A stretch of 64,000 nt of DNA from Pomacea canaliculata (Eukaryota; Mollusca; Gastropoda; Architaenioglossa; Ampullariidae): the NCBI RefSeq assembly GCF_003073045.1, contig NC_037599.1:20650555-20714554 (forward strand), given 5' to 3'. The notes under the pieces were generated by a model. The model did not search any database. It was not told the DNA's origin and saw nothing but the letters and a program-made list of their open reading frames with translations. The position numbers and the translations under genes were made by a program. Shown one piece after another: positions 23,901-36,500 of the stretch (position 1 is its first letter; each line of letters starts with the position of its first letter).

Positions 23901-26900
23901 TGTGCACACTACCCGCTTATCAGCCATTTGTTCCGCAGTTGGTGAGTTATGTCACTTGTCATACTTGCGCGCTACCCGTTTCTTTTCTCTGGGCATTCAG
24001 TCAACAGCTTCGGCTAACAGGCCCAGATGTTGTTGTGCAAGTTGAGAGCTTACTGATATCCTTCATATCTGCCACTGCCAGAGTGTGCTTGTATAAATAT
24101 ACCATGCCAAAAACAATTGGAGGATTTTTACAAAGCTGCTGATTGCCACTAACACCACAAACCTTTAAAAGAATAATTCATCGCTGTTGTTTGTTTTGTT
24201 TTTTTGGGGGGGTTTTAGGTGGTTGTTTTTTTTTGAAAGGTCTGAAGTCAGACTTCATCTTTTCACATTGGTTATCCTGTAGCTTAATTCAGTCTTTCAA
24301 GAAATCACTAAAATAGAACTGAAAGGAAGAAATACATTTTTGTATTTAAAACTGTGAAGTGAAATAAAGACATGAAAAAGAAAATCCAATTATTGTCAGT
24401 TTCAGATTGTTAACATGAAAATTAAAGAGAAAGTTTGACAAAGAACTAGTTCAACAGAACTTTCCTTTTTTTTTTTTTTTTTTTGTGTACATCATGGAGG
24501 AAATAGGTAAGAAAATGATTGGATGTTTAGCTAACATATCTTTTCACAATAAGATTTTTTTTTCCTTTTCTGTTTTAGATGAAGAAAGATGGAGAACTGT
24601 CTCTGGGTGGAGATATTTTGAATGATTGCCTGACTATCCACCAACTGCGTCCAGAAGGTTCGCCTATGGATCATACTGACAGTGGATTAGGCCGCTCTCC
24701 TCATAGTTCTGTACCTGGTACTTCATCGGACATTTACCCCAGTGAGTGTGCTATAAGCAGGACAGCATGTTCCACTCAACACCACTCCAAGGCTTAGCAC
24801 AAAATAGTTCAGCACAGAGAATAGGATGTGTATGTGTGTGTGTGCATGCAAGTGCATAAATTGTCGCTTGTGCTGTTTACTTGGCTTACTGATTTGGTTA
24901 GTATGTTGGTTTGGCTTTTATCAAATTTCCTTTCCACATCACCCTCAGGTCTTATTTAGCAAATAGGGGTGATCTCAGCATACTTTCCATAATACATCAC
25001 AAAACCAGACCTTTATAAAGTGTTAAATCCATGAACTCTGTTGCCAGTGAAAGCTACAAGCAAATAACTCCACATCTATGAGACTGAGGCATTTGCGAAT
25101 TTACTTCCTGTGCAAAATGCATGTTTGCATAGAGATAAGGTCGCTAGGAAATGTACTCAAAGCAGGAGGCAACTGAACAGCTTTTGATTGTCATAATACC
25201 TTAGCGAAGTTCGCATCATATGTCAACAAGACACCATCAGGCCCTCCATTACTTTAAAACAAATGGGTACATTTGCACTGGTATGCAAAATGCAGAAAGT
25301 AAGAGAGTGATATTTAGATAGCAGCTGGGTATCAGCTCAGATGAGGGCTGAACACAATCTGCTGATAAACTCGCAGCAGGTATATAGCTCCCACAGCAAG
25401 GCAAAACATTTTTTTGTTTCATTCTTTTTTAATTTCCTATTCTAAGTTAACATGGTTAGATGCATGATTCAGTCATGACTACAGTGTCGATACACGAATT
25501 ATTATGTTAGGTACATAAATTGTCATTTGCTACACCCAATGCATCTCTTTATTGCTAGTTCTTTAATTTGGATGTTCTTTCTCACCCAGGACACTTTCAC
25601 TTAGATAAGTCAATCAAATGCTATATTTTAAAGTATAAGCAAGGCAAGCATTTTGTTAATATTGCAAGGAAGTGAAATTTGAAAGATTTCAATATGATCT
25701 GGATTTCACAAAATCTTACAGGGGAGCATGTGATACACAAAACATTGCCAAAGACTAAGTATAAATTCATAATAATAAATTAGACTGCTAGTCCAAAAGA
25801 GTTGCACTTCTTGTGCCCCAAATGAACAAAATGTACATTCATATAGCATATTACAGCAATTGTAATAAGTTAAACAAAATTGTTATCCATTCCTGCAATC
25901 AGGGAAAGTAAAGAGAAGGAGAGAGTTGAGCTGTGCCAGTCACATACTATGCTTTAGACACACTGAACCACATTCACTGCTCCTAAGGCCTTAAAGTTGC
26001 TTTACCTTCCTGTTACTACTTTTCTATATTGTTACTATGTGCAGGTATAAATTTTTCAAGCACACATTCCAGTCGTTGTGGCACAGCCAGTGGTGGAGGT
26101 TCATTGAACACTCAGCAGTCTCCTGCAAGCATGCAGGGCTCGCCCATGAACACCAGTACACTAGGTATCTTGGAGGAAAGCAATGAAAGGTCAGTCTAGT
26201 AATATGTTTATGAATGTGCTGGGGATGATTCTGAGAATCATTGTGGATGGATATGAAACTAAGCATGTTGAAAAAAAAATGGCTGAACAAAGTATTTCTT
26301 ACCTAAAGCAATACCTAATGTGGCCAGACATTTTTGTATTTTTACCATTTTATCTTTTAATGCAGACTACCAGACCAAAAACTGAGTTAATTAATGTGCA
26401 GGGCATTTAACACCATATGCCCATGTTACAGTTATATTCCTCCATATTGTTTTCTTTTTCTTTTCTTCCATCCATCTATATTCAGCATGGGAGGCTACTC
26501 ACCAGCTTCGCAGAGCATGCTTAGCCCACGACCTCTGCCCCCTATACCTACACGCTCTCATATGGTTGGAATGCCAGGTATGCAGGGTGCTTATGGACAG
26601 AACACCTATCATTATGGACATCATCTTCAAGGTAAGGACTTGATGGTTATTTTCACTCATTTTCCTGAAATGCAGTTAAATTTGTGTCATACGTCATACA
26701 GTTCATGGCTTGTATTTTTGTGTTAGGAGTATTTGAGATGTTTAGCTTGGTACTTTTAATGCTCAACTTTTACTGATTCTGCTTTGTAGTGCATCATCTC
26801 TTGACAGCTAAGGATAACTCATCTAGAAACACAACATTATCTTTCCTGCAGGTGGTATGATGGCTAGTTATCCCCAGTCCATGCCTAGACAGACTTACCT

Positions 26901-27539
26901 GCCTAATGCTGGTCCATACACTAGCACCAACAGCTGTCGCATGGGTGCCATGCAGGCTCAGCGGATGATGTACTCTCAGAACTTTGATGAGCAACTGTTA
27001 AACATCCCTCCAGATGGAGTTCATACATCATTTCCCCAACCAGGTGTGTGTGTGTTGGGGGAAGTGGTTGTTTGTGGGTAGTTATTGGTGGATGTGGGAG
27101 TGGGTGTAGTTGGAAAAAGATCGCATATAAAGACTACTTCAGAGCTGTATATCACCTTTCAAATCTCTTTGCACAGCTAATTAAAAGGTTAAGGGGTGTA
27201 CATCCAGGTAGGCCATAATTTAAAAGTAGCATCAACCTCCACTTTTATTAATGATCCCTCCCAAGTCAGCAGGATCTGCACATGTACATCACATGTATCT
27301 GAGCAGTTTCTGGAGGCATGTATGTCTTAAACAAGCTTTTAAGTTGCTAATCAAGTTGCTTAATTCAAATCTTACCAGAAGATTAATATCTCTTCACAGG
27401 AATGGATTCAGACATGGTCCCTACGGTTGAATCTATACAAGTTCCCCCAGAGCCTAGTGTGCAGCAATATCTTCAGCTCACTGCAGTCAACCGCTGTAAC
27501 AGTCGATTGTCTGCAGTGTATGCAGATGGATCCACTTGA
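8551..27539 (+). CDS. GLIS3: GLIS1/3-class zinc-finger transcription factor, whole gene (9 coding exons, 1076 aa)
   Basis: Exons 8551-8929, 14326-16121, 18822-18983, 21112-21219, 24579-24741, 26045-26189, 26486-26631, 26852-27043 and 27400-27539 join in phase to 1076 codons plus TGA. The product is a nuclear Gli-similar DNA-binding regulator. Five C2H2 fingers lie at about residues 657-680, 691-716, 724-746, 754-776 and 784-806, with the family linkers [19 protein letters not shown] and [15 protein letters not shown] (PPxY, WW-domain ligand) motif is at 557-561 and an H/Q-rich tract at about 567-627. A KRALSISP motif near residue 355 is shared with Ci/GLI proteins. The C-terminus ([14 protein letters not shown]) resembles the GLIS3 C-terminus. 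In vertebrates GLIS3 acts in primary cilia, kidney and pancreatic beta cells. A single pro-orthologue of GLIS1 and GLIS3 is likely. The start is the first ATG of exon 1; an untranslated upstream exon is likely but not located. Confidence 0.93.
11155..11795 (+). repeat. Diverged tandem duplication, two copies of about 300 bp
   Basis: Copy 1 (about 11155-11455) and copy 2 (about 11500-11795) share blocks in order: tctcaccttt/gtcaccttta, gttttcactct, gataaggtc, gtaaacactgtct, ctggagacatc, atgctttgctaagat and cggacgatccgatt. Both are non-coding and lie in GLIS intron 1. Confidence 0.8.
11795..12010 (+). repeat. Irregular AT-rich tandem repeat
   Basis: Four or five loose copies of a unit like cttattcat-tagcaaat-attg follow straight on from the tandem duplication. 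Divergence is high and the period irregular (about 50-65 bp). Confidence 0.45.
12114..12165 (+). promoter_or_regulatory. Two perfect CRE palindromes (TGACGTCA) in GLIS intron 1
   Basis: TGACGTCA occurs at 12114-12121 and 12158-12165, each inside GTGACGTCACAT. The two 44-bp units starting at each site are related, so they arose by tandem duplication. A CACGTG E-box and further ACGT cores follow at about 12270-12330. CRE palindromes bind CREB/ATF proteins. An enhancer or alternative GLIS promoter is possible. Confidence 0.4.
13949..14290 (+). repeat. Minisatellite just before GLIS exon 2
   Basis: About 15 degenerate copies of a roughly 20-bp unit based on TATCTATCTACATCACTTCT. It ends about 35 bp before the exon 2 acceptor and includes pyrimidine-rich sequence of that splice site. 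Repeats on both sides share phase only loosely. Confidence 0.75.
14326..16121 (+). CDS. GLIS3: GLIS coding exon 2: large disordered region, PPxY, zinc fingers 1-2
   Basis: The acceptor ctgttcag precedes 14326, and donor GTGAGT follows Thr725 inside the first zinc-binding half of finger 3 (phase 0). The exon encodes residues 127-725: a long GC-rich Ser/Pro/Gly/His region, the KRALSISP motif, PPxY, the H/Q tract, finger 1 (starts CQWYEC) and finger 2 (starts CYWAGC). An upstream ATG at 14298 extends the open frame, but it lies before the acceptor and would break the phase match with exon 1. Confidence 0.93.
18822..18983 (+). CDS. GLIS3: GLIS coding exon 3: zinc fingers 3-4
   Basis: Acceptor ttgttccag and donor GTCAGT, 162 bases, phase 0 at both ends. 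Encodes residues 726-779: the rest of finger 3 ([14 protein letters not shown]) and all of finger 4 ([14 protein letters not shown]). These are near-invariant GLIS residues. Confidence 0.96.
19138..19350 (+). repeat. Minisatellite in GLIS intron 3
   Basis: Degenerate copies of a unit of about 24 bp resembling GGTTTGTTACTTGCCATGTT start 155 bp after exon 3. Any frame through it is repeat translation, not a gene. Confidence 0.75.
20341..20419 (-). mobile_element. tRNA-like sequence, probable SINE head
   Basis: On the minus strand a 79-base segment has a perfect B box (GGTTCGAACCC), an A-box-like TGGTCAACTGCTTGG 40 bases upstream, and ends that can pair (GACAGC with GTTGTC). The anticodon stem is poor, so a tRNA-derived SINE head is likelier than a working tRNA. 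It lies in GLIS intron 3. Confidence 0.35.
21112..21219 (+). CDS. GLIS3: GLIS coding exon 4: zinc finger 5
   Basis: Acceptor gcctttttcag and donor GTAAGA, 108 bases, phase 0. Encodes residues 780-815: finger 5 ([14 protein letters not shown]) and a basic tail with QQQKKR that may add to nuclear targeting. Confidence 0.95.
22079..23850. mobile_element. Non-autonomous DNA transposon with 14-bp terminal inverted repeats
   Basis: CAGTGGCGTAGGAA at the left end is matched by its exact reverse complement at the right end. Both termini continue into G/C homopolymer runs. A 5-bp repeat CCAGA flanks the element (22074-22078 and 23851-23855). The CAGTGGCGTA end resembles hAT-type termini, although hAT elements usually make 8-bp duplications. 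No transposase-like frame was found in the 1772-bp body. It lies in GLIS intron 4. Confidence 0.75.
24579..24741 (+). CDS. GLIS3: GLIS coding exon 5 (residues 816-869)
   Basis: Acceptor ctgttttag and donor GTGAGT, phase 0 in and phase 1 out. Includes [12 protein letters not shown] and [10 protein letters not shown], which resemble the segment just after the fingers in GLIS1/3 proteins. Confidence 0.88.
26045..26189 (+). CDS. GLIS3: GLIS coding exon 6 (residues 870-917)
   Basis: Acceptor ctatgtgcag and donor GTCAGT, phase 1 in and phase 2 out. Encodes a Ser/Thr/Gly/Gln-rich stretch of the C-terminal region. No domain is recognised; support comes from splice sites, phase and open frame. Confidence 0.82.
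26486..26631 (+). CDS. GLIS3: GLIS coding exon 7 (residues 918-966)
   Basis: Acceptor tatattcag and donor GTAAGG, phase 2 in and phase 1 out. Encodes a Met/Gly/Tyr/Pro-rich segment with [10 protein letters not shown], a possible SH3 or WW ligand by composition only. Confidence 0.84.
26852..27043 (+). CDS. GLIS3: GLIS coding exon 8 (residues 967-1030)
   Basis: Acceptor tttcctgcag and donor GTGTGT, phase 1 on both sides. Encodes a Met/Gln/Tyr-rich part of the C-terminal region ending in a conserved-looking acidic/proline patch. Confidence 0.84.
27400..27539 (+). CDS. GLIS3: GLIS coding exon 9 with stop (residues 1031-1076)
   Basis: Acceptor ctcttcacag, phase 1 in, TGA at 27537-27539. The last residues ([18 protein letters not shown]) match the pattern of the vertebrate GLIS3 C-terminus. 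This fixes the gene's 3' end and supports the GLIS1/3 assignment. Confidence 0.9.
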
Positions 27540-30500
27540 GACTGTGTAACCTTTGTTTTGGATTTGAAGAAGAAGAAGAGGAAGATTTTAGAAGCACAGA
27601 CTTCAAGAGACCTAACAATTACTTCAAGGACTGATGTTGACAGTGGTGTTTCTTTTTCAAACAAATCGGAGATGTTAGAACTAAGTGAGACTTTTCAGCA
27701 TGCAGGCATGTGACAGGTGGCTGTGCTTCTTGTTATTGGCTCATTACCTGGGCATGAAGTGTGCGTGAGAACTAGATCCAAATACACTAAGTGAAAAGAC
27801 GACATTAAGTGGCTCCCCTTGTAGATCAGGGAGTCTGCAAAAACTAAGAGGCATCACTGTTTTTCTGTCCTTTGAGGATCATGTTTCATAGAGGTGGTGA
27901 TCTCTTTACACAGATGAACAATTTTGATGTGAATGTTCATTGTTCAAAAGAAGAGTGATGCATCCACATGCAGACATTTATGTGCTGGTGTGCACAGGAG
28001 TACATGAAAAGGAGTGTGTGAGTGGTTCATGTGTCGAGGAGGACAAGAGTGTGGGGACTGTCACAACTATGTCCCATTATTTTGGCTTCCTTGGTTGTCT
28101 AGATTCTGGTGCCAGACATGTTATTCTGCTAAAAGCAGGGAAAGTTTGTTTCATGGGGAGTGTTGTTGACATGGGTCTTTCTATAGTATTTCAGCATTGT
28201 CAGTATATGTTCATGTTCTTGGTGTGTGTGGGGATAGAATATGTGTGTGAGAGAGGAAGGAATGGAGAATATTTGTGTGATTCCAGAAAGACCAAAGTCT
28301 TTCTACTGGGTGTAGCTTATGTTTTAAGTTACTGTCAGCTGTTTATACTTGCCTTATGCTAAATCAAATTTGTACAAGAACTTTTGGGGGTTTCTAAACC
28401 GTTAAGAATTGTGATTTTAGAAGCTTTCAGGTATTTGACAATGTTTTAGAAATTAATGTTGTTGGAAATAGCCAAAAGTATTTTCATTTATATGATGTCT
28501 TAATCAGCATTCATTTTATCAGATTTGCCTGCCATCTCTGCCAGTTTAAAAGTAGTCAGGGTTATACCACATTCTTGTGGCCACACCGTCCATTTTGGCA
28601 ATCTCCGTCCACCTGAAGAGTTGTGATAGTTTTCCACACGTTGCCAGACACAACCATAAAACTTCAAAGGTCATTTTTGAAATGCAGTGAAATTCTGCAT
28701 TTAATGCAAGTTGGTTTGCCTTTTAAAGGCACGATCTTGCTCACCATGTACTTAAGTCATTGTTCCAAAACTGCCATCTTTTCACAAGCCATGAAATTAA
28801 GCTTGCTTCTTCCTACAACTTGCTGTGCGAAGTATTTGTCCTTCATCACTTTTCTCAGGATGAGATGAGAGTTTTATCTTGTGAAGAATGATGGCAGCAT
28901 GTAGAACTGGTGTTTCATGCATGCCTGGTTTATGTCTCTAGAGGAACAGATCTAGAATTTTGACTTGTTTTTCCAAACTGGGAGCCAGTGCAGGTGTTTT
29001 TGGTGCTTGATCTCTTTAAGGAGAAAATGTGAAGAATATTTTGGACACTTACAAAGAAAAAAAATGCAAAACAAGATTTGATCATGCACTTTTGTAATCA
29101 ACTGAACATATTTTTCCAGCATTCCAGGAAAGCAGTTTATAATTATTTGTCTGGTCATTTCATCTTAAATTCCTAATTTCAGTCTAGCTGACATAACTCA
29201 TTCAACAAAGAAACTGTCAGTCACAGGGTACTGACTTGCAGGTTACATTGATGCAAACATTGATTTTTAAGTTTACATCTTTCATGACCTGCAGCTTTTT
29301 GTCATAAATTTAGGATCTGCTGACGCATGGATCCAATGCCTTGAAGTATATTGAGATGTTAATAAGTGTGCCTGAGAAATATACAAGTGGTGTCAAGCTG
29401 CTGCTTTCAAATTAGCCATGTCTACAGACTTGTGCTGCTTGCCCGTCCAAATGAACTTGCAGGAATTCTAGAATGATTCTAGATTCTAGAGTGGTTATAT
29501 TTTTGGTAATTTTTGTTTCTAAGTTACCAGTCGAAGGCCAAGATCTTTGTGATAATGTTGGAGCTGTTATGGTGTAAGAGAGTTTCCTTTACCTACAATG
29601 TACAAACCTCAATCCTAATTATTTTTTGTTGTTTTGGAGACCTATTAATCAGGTCTGCCAAGTTCTCTATTATTTTTTCATTCCTCATGTCCCTCCATTT
29701 AGCTGTTAGAGTTTACAAACTATATGTGTATTCATATAAAATTTCCAAACCCATTCCAAAACTATGGTTTTCATGTTGTTACAGTGTTAGCACTTTTATA
29801 GATTGTTTATAGTTGCCATGTTGTTATTCTGAGCACATTTTTGTTAAGTTGAAGTAAATGCTGTAGACCATTATACAGTTGCATGCACACAGTTGATTGA
29901 TCCCTATTGAATTGGTTATTATTAGAGTTGTATGCATCAGAGATGATTGGTCAATTTCCTATTGTATTTAACACTCCACCTGTTATATCTGCCTCTTGAC
30001 ATGGGTGGGGTTGAGGACTGCAATACATACTTGCAGCCAGCCCAGTTTCTTGTGTTGTGTAGCAGTGCATTGCCTATCATTCTGCAAATTATTTTGTAAC
30101 TGCATCATGCTACTTAAATTATTGTAACTTTTAAAATAACCAGTGATTAAGCAGTTTATTTATCAATCCAAATACAAATGTAACTTATTTTTATTATTTT
30201 AATGGGTCTTTAAAAATAATTTTGTAGTGTTTGTTTTTAGGAATTTCAAAAAGAAGGTAAATGGACTTTAATTATGTTGGAAGTTTGTTTCCGATAAATT
30301 TATGAAGATATCAAAATTAATCAGATATAGTATGATACATCTTATAGAAGAGTTTTCAATCTGACTCACTGTAAGTTGTAACAGGAAAATTTTGGCAGAC
30401 TGTACAAAAAATTAAAGGCAGAAAAAATCCTACAAGTACCAAAGATTCTTTGATCAACATTTATTAACAAGTGTCATACTTAAACAGCTTCTGGTGCCTC

Positions 30501-33500
30501 TTGTCATATGATACTGTCACCTTCCTTTTACTCTTTATTTTTTTGTGCATATTTATAACTAATAATTTGCTTTGCAATATTCTTTACTTGGATAAACTGT
30601 GCACTTTAGTCTCCATTCCTCCGACATCATAGTGTAAATACATGCAGGTCCCATCTAGAGAATGCATTGTCATATTAATTGAAATGGTGCACATATTGAA
30701 GCTCATATGTGTTGAGCTTAGAAAATATTTGTACAGTTGCAAAAGAATAAGTGTTATCTTTCTTCAGATTACCTGGGCGCTCCCTTTCCCCAACCACAAA
30801 AAGCCTATAAAATAGTTAAATACCTTTTTTTTGTTGATTTATTTGCAGAAAGTTCCACTCAGACATGTCTTAAAACTTTTTTCAAAATAACTTGCAGGGA
30901 TCTAAATTGATGCTTTTACTATTGTTTTAAAATAGTGTAGTGCACCCATGCATGGGAGTTATCTGGTCCATCTTAACAAAATGAAGATGATCCACTCAAA
31001 ACCCTAAAGCATATGAATGGGCATACACACAATTCCCTCAGTGTTTTAGAGTGCCCACATTGTGTTCATTGATTTCAATCCCGGTGTTCCAGAAGCATGA
31101 GTTTCAAGTTCTCATTTACAGTGACAGAGGCCGATCTGCAAAGAGCAGCTAGATGCACTTACAGAGAGGACAAAAAACTTGGTCTTTAATACATCTGTTA
31201 GCCTTTTTTTCAAATTCATTCCCCACCATGTCCATGTAGCAGTTATGGAATCTTACTCTAAAGCCAGTGTCATGGAGTCTCAAGTTTCTAGCAAATTAGT
31301 GAACTAGTGGTTGTAGTATCATTAAATAGAATTTGTAGGATTGTCAAAGCATCCCTCAGGTCACAAATTTTGTATTAGAATTGCCTTCCTCATAAAAATA
31401 AATTGTTTCTGTCAGCTACACTTTACAAAAAATTAATATGTAAATATATACATTTATTATGTTGCGACACCCTTTGCATGAGCAGAAATATTATTTGCAT
31501 AAACGTATTATTTTACATGGTGGGATGTCAGATACCTTGCCAGATAAAGAGTTTAGCTATTAAGTCCAACTATCATGTGATGTAGAAATAGTCTTGCATC
31601 AAACTGTGATGGTGAGAGAGAGGTGTACATATTATTGTGAAATATGTCTTCAAAATCATTTTTGTCATTTGAAAACTTCATCTGGAGGCAACCAAGTCAT
31701 TTCAGACTGGTAAAGGACACGTCAGATGTAGCATTTAAAATGTGTAGTTGCTTCATTTGTATTTTTTTGTGTAAAAACTCTGACAATTCAAGTTTAGTTG
31801 TTCAGCTGACAAAAAAGATTCAAGCAAGTTGTCAGACAAGTTGTAGTTTGAATTTTCTACCCTGAAGTTCGCGTCCTTTTTCTCTTATTTTTTATGTTAC
31901 CCAAACTGTGATGGAAACAAGGAATGTTAACAAAGGCTACTTACAAAATAATGCATTGATAAATCTCTCTTCACAACCATTGCCTTCTGCAAGGACATTC
32001 CATGTTTGTTATACTTTGTTGTATTTGCCAGTAAAACGTTTTTATTCAGATATTTGTTGCCACAGCTGATCCGTCTGCAGTATATTTCTTCTCTGACCTG
32101 AAGTTAACACATGGTACGAAGGCAAGACTTTTTTTAAGTTACCAACTTCCACTTTTGCCTGTAGCTTAAAAAAGATTGTGAATATAAAATGTTACATAAG
32201 AGCAATAATGATTCTGTGATATTCAGTGGATAAATGCTTTTGAACTTTAATCATCATCAGCTGGATTTCACAAGTGTTGTTGGTATCCCCAAAGAACAGT
32301 AATTTTTCGTGTAAGATTATTTTCATGTTATCAGGTTGTACTTTTATAGCATACATGCCTTCCTGTGTGTCATCTCGATCATTAGATTACCATCTTCCTG
32401 TGTGTCATCTTGGTCATTTGATTCCCATCATACAGCAACAGGAGTTGGTGGTTGCACCCTCATGTAGTATTGAAACCATCCAGTTCTTTCATCATAAGCT
32501 CATATTAGGACCTATTCTACTGGCCTATTTTTATTTTCTTTCATTGATCAATAAAGACATCTTCAAATAGTCATGATGAGTATTTCAGTGTTGTGCCTCT
32601 TCCTCTAGGCCTGCACTAGAATTAAGCATTATCTGGATTCAAAATCTTATGTGTAAAAAATAGTAAATGTGTGTTACTCAGGGTAACTTCATTCTAAATG
32701 CAGTATTCTGCTGCCATCTAGTGGCAACATGTTTTGCATGTTTTTTCCAGCGGGAGGGGGGAATTGCAATGCTAAGGTTAAATCAATTGAATAGCACCAT
32801 TTTAGTTCCACAAAGGACAGAATGAAGCAATATCTTGCCATTGTGGAAACTGTCATCTTTGGTGCACTTTGGGACATGGTACTGTCAGTCAAAATATCCG
32901 TTTATGTGAATGTAAATGATTGCACATGCACACACGCCTACTGCACAGAGAGATGATGGATTTCAGAGGAATGTTGTAGCTGAGCTGTAGGATTTGAACT
33001 AGTAAAGCGAGAATTGCAAAGTTTTAGAATATTAGAGTGACAACTGTCTTTTTCATTTGCACATTCTCATTTGCTTGCTGCCTTTCTACCGCAAAAGAAC
33101 AATATTCACAAAATACACTTTTCACAAATGAAAGACACTGTGCTCAAACAGTCAAATGTTTCTCTGTATCTGATCATCCAGTCTCCTACCAATGAAAAAA
33201 ATCTACATTTTTCTGAATAAGTCATCAAAAGCGCCACCCAAAAAATTAACTGGAATTTACAGTAAAATTAGTCTTTTGAAAAGACCTATAATGTGGTGAT
33301 CAACACCAGCATACATAACAAGCTCAAATCCCAGTCATTCAAATGTCTCAGATTGGCAAGCCATTTCCAGCTCTGTACAAAATAATGCTGACAAAAAGCT
33401 AACAGGGAAGTCATCTTTCTAATTCACCCTTGAATCCTCAGTTTCTGTAACTGCCTTGAGAAAATGTCATTTAAGCTGAGATAAGGTTTTGGAAAGCTGA

Positions 33501-36500
33501 CATTCTCTGGAAACTGCCAGACACATGTACATTCATGGTTATTGACAAACGTAATAAATTCCGAGAAAGTGAAGACAGTGACAATAGCAACTACATGAAG
33601 CTGGCTTAAAAAAAAGTCTAATGATATGAATGCTTTTACCATGCCAACCCGCAAACTGCATGCACTCAAGTGAACCAGAACAATCAATCTTTCTGTTTTA
33701 AAAAAATTTCATTCCATACATACTGCTGTTGCTGGCAGTTCAGGACTTTAGAAATTAGTCTGTTACTTGCAGACACCAGCATATGACCAATTTTCAACTC
33801 TTATGAATTACAATAAAAAGACACTACAATTAGGACGCATGGTCGATATTATGACCCAATTCCAAAGGACAGCATATTTACGAGAAAGTTTAAGCCTGGA
33901 GGCCTAATAATCAGCAGCATCTGTTTACCTGCCAGCAATATGCTTTAAGGCCACTGTTTCAATGCTAACCCTGAGCCTCAGAATTAGCCAGTAAGCAGCT
34001 TTTAACACGATCGAAGTTATAGCTGTGATAAAGCAGGTGCCATTTCTGCTAGACAGCTGCTGGGTGGACCAGGATAGTTTTCTGGCAGCAGGCCCAAGCA
34101 GGCCTCAAATCAGTGACTTGCTGTTTTACAATCGAGAATACCTTACCACAGAACCTCTCCAGCAAGTCTGATATACTATGCTTTGGACACAAACATCCTG
34201 CAGCAATGAGCATGTTATTAATTGTACTTCAGAGGTTATGCACATATGCCATGTGCATTGTACAACTTACAAAAATCTTACATGATGATCTATAAACTCT
34301 ACTATATTTCGTTACCTTTGTCATATAGTCTTTAACACAAACTGGTCACTGCTAATGGCATGCATAATGCATACAATGGTCAGGACAACATGACCTGCTC
34401 AAATTGAATCAGCTTTGAATATGCACAAGCAGTTGTGAATCTACATCTTGGTACATATTATGCTGCAAAAGCCCCAAAACTGACATCCAATAATAAATTT
34501 GTCAGAAAAAGTCATTTTACTCATCAAAGCATATTAATGTACTTATCCATGTACCTTAAAACTAATTTATCTATTTTTCTCCAAAAATATAATTACGCTC
34601 GCACAAGGAAATTAACAATTTTTAAAATCTCTATTAGAAAAGAACTGGCTTAAACGATTATTAAAAAAACTAATATATATTCAACGAATTAACAAATAAA
34701 ATACAACAATCATACATAAACAACATTCAACATCAAAACCAAATAATCTAGCCAGCCTGGCAGTGTGCATACACACTGGGCATCACTACACAGCACATTG
34801 TTCTTGCAGCACAAAGCCATAGTAAGGGCAGCATGCCTGTGTAGTTATGTACACCCTAAGGTGTCCTTCTGTTAGGTATATAGTGGTCCCCTGTCATTTA
34901 AAAGGGCTTAGAATACTGTAAAATGCACTCTCCCATAATGTTGTGTGCTTCAGTGCACATTTTGCTAACATTCTGCTATGCAGTTAGCAAAACATTCTGT
35001 AATATCTTCTTTTTCCTTTCTGCTCCACTCACAGGTTTTGTGCATCAGAGTTTGCATACACATACATTTTCCATGCATAAAAGTACACACATGGTTCACT
35101 CACTCTCTGAAATTTATGCACTTTTATGTTTTGGGGGGAAAGAGATTTGAATGGCCATACAACCCAGGTCTGCACTGAAAATGCCTCAAGACACTGTGAT
35201 AGATCAGCACACACCCTAACATCTTTCAGTTCTTGGCACTCATAACCAATCTGCTTGGTACTAGCAGAGTATCAAACAAGAAAATACTTCAGTGGCACTC
35301 ATCTTGAAGAAAAGGAAAAACAACTCTTATCAACCTAGAAAGTATGAATCAGTAAACTGAAATAATTATCATGTGCACCTCCAAAAATAATTCTATATAT
35401 GTACATTCAAATAAGAAAGCATACAGCAAATCCCCCTCTTGAAATGCCAACAATTTTATCCTCAAAAAAGATCTGTCTCCATTATATATATGGCAAGAAG
35501 ATTGTTTGCTGTACTTCCTAGCCATATTACTATCAGTGTTAGTGATTCTTCTTAAGCTACATTAGGTCAACTTTAGTGATTTGTCTCCTAAAACTCTAGT
35601 TATTAAGCTAGGGTACGACAAAATTAAGAATCCCCAGAACGGCCTGTAAAAATGAAGTCATAACAATTTCATAGGAAATGAGCCATGGTAAGCATTACGG
35701 CTCCATTATTCAGGCAAGCTGAGAAAGTTATAACAGCTCAGTTATTTGTAGACTGCCATGCCATCCAGATCTTCACTAAAGAAACCATTTAACTGTAACC
35801 ACTGGCCGCTTTGCGAAAATGTTGTACCAGTTCATTCACAACAATTGGGTTTTGTCAAATGAGTTCCACTACCAGTTTACTCAAGCCTTTCTCAAAAGTC
35901 CATAACCTAAAATGCTGTGGAAAGAAATTCTAAAAAAAGGACAAGGAGGAGCTTGCTGAGAAAAGGTTTACAATTAGAAGAAAGGTAGAACACAGCAGAG
36001 GGAGAAGGTTTGGGGAATAAACAAGAATGGCACGATGTCAGCAGCAGGTGAAGCAGGACCTGCATCAGAGCAAAATGACATTGATCAGTCACTGAGAGAC
36101 TATGCACATAGATTATGCTGAAATGAGAATAAGAAAAAAATGAAAACTAATCAAAACAAAAGGAGGTAAAACACCAAACAGTCCGCAATGTACAGATATG
36201 TACAAAGTAGTTGTGAACTGTCACACAACCCTACCAGCACAAAGTAGGCTGGCCACATATACAAGTCATCACAGCCAGCACTCTTTTGAACATGGAAAAG
36301 TATTAGCTCTGGTATATCCACAGCCTGATTTTGACAGTAACCAGAAGTAAAACCAGACCTCCTTTCCTTTCAAAATACGCTGAGACACCTGAAGGCAGAA
36401 ACTAGATTTTCAAATACCTCTCACTCCTGTGGCTAGTTTTGAAAGATCTTTGCTCGTTGTTCACTCAATACCGCACTAAAACCCAGCCTTAAAAAAAAAA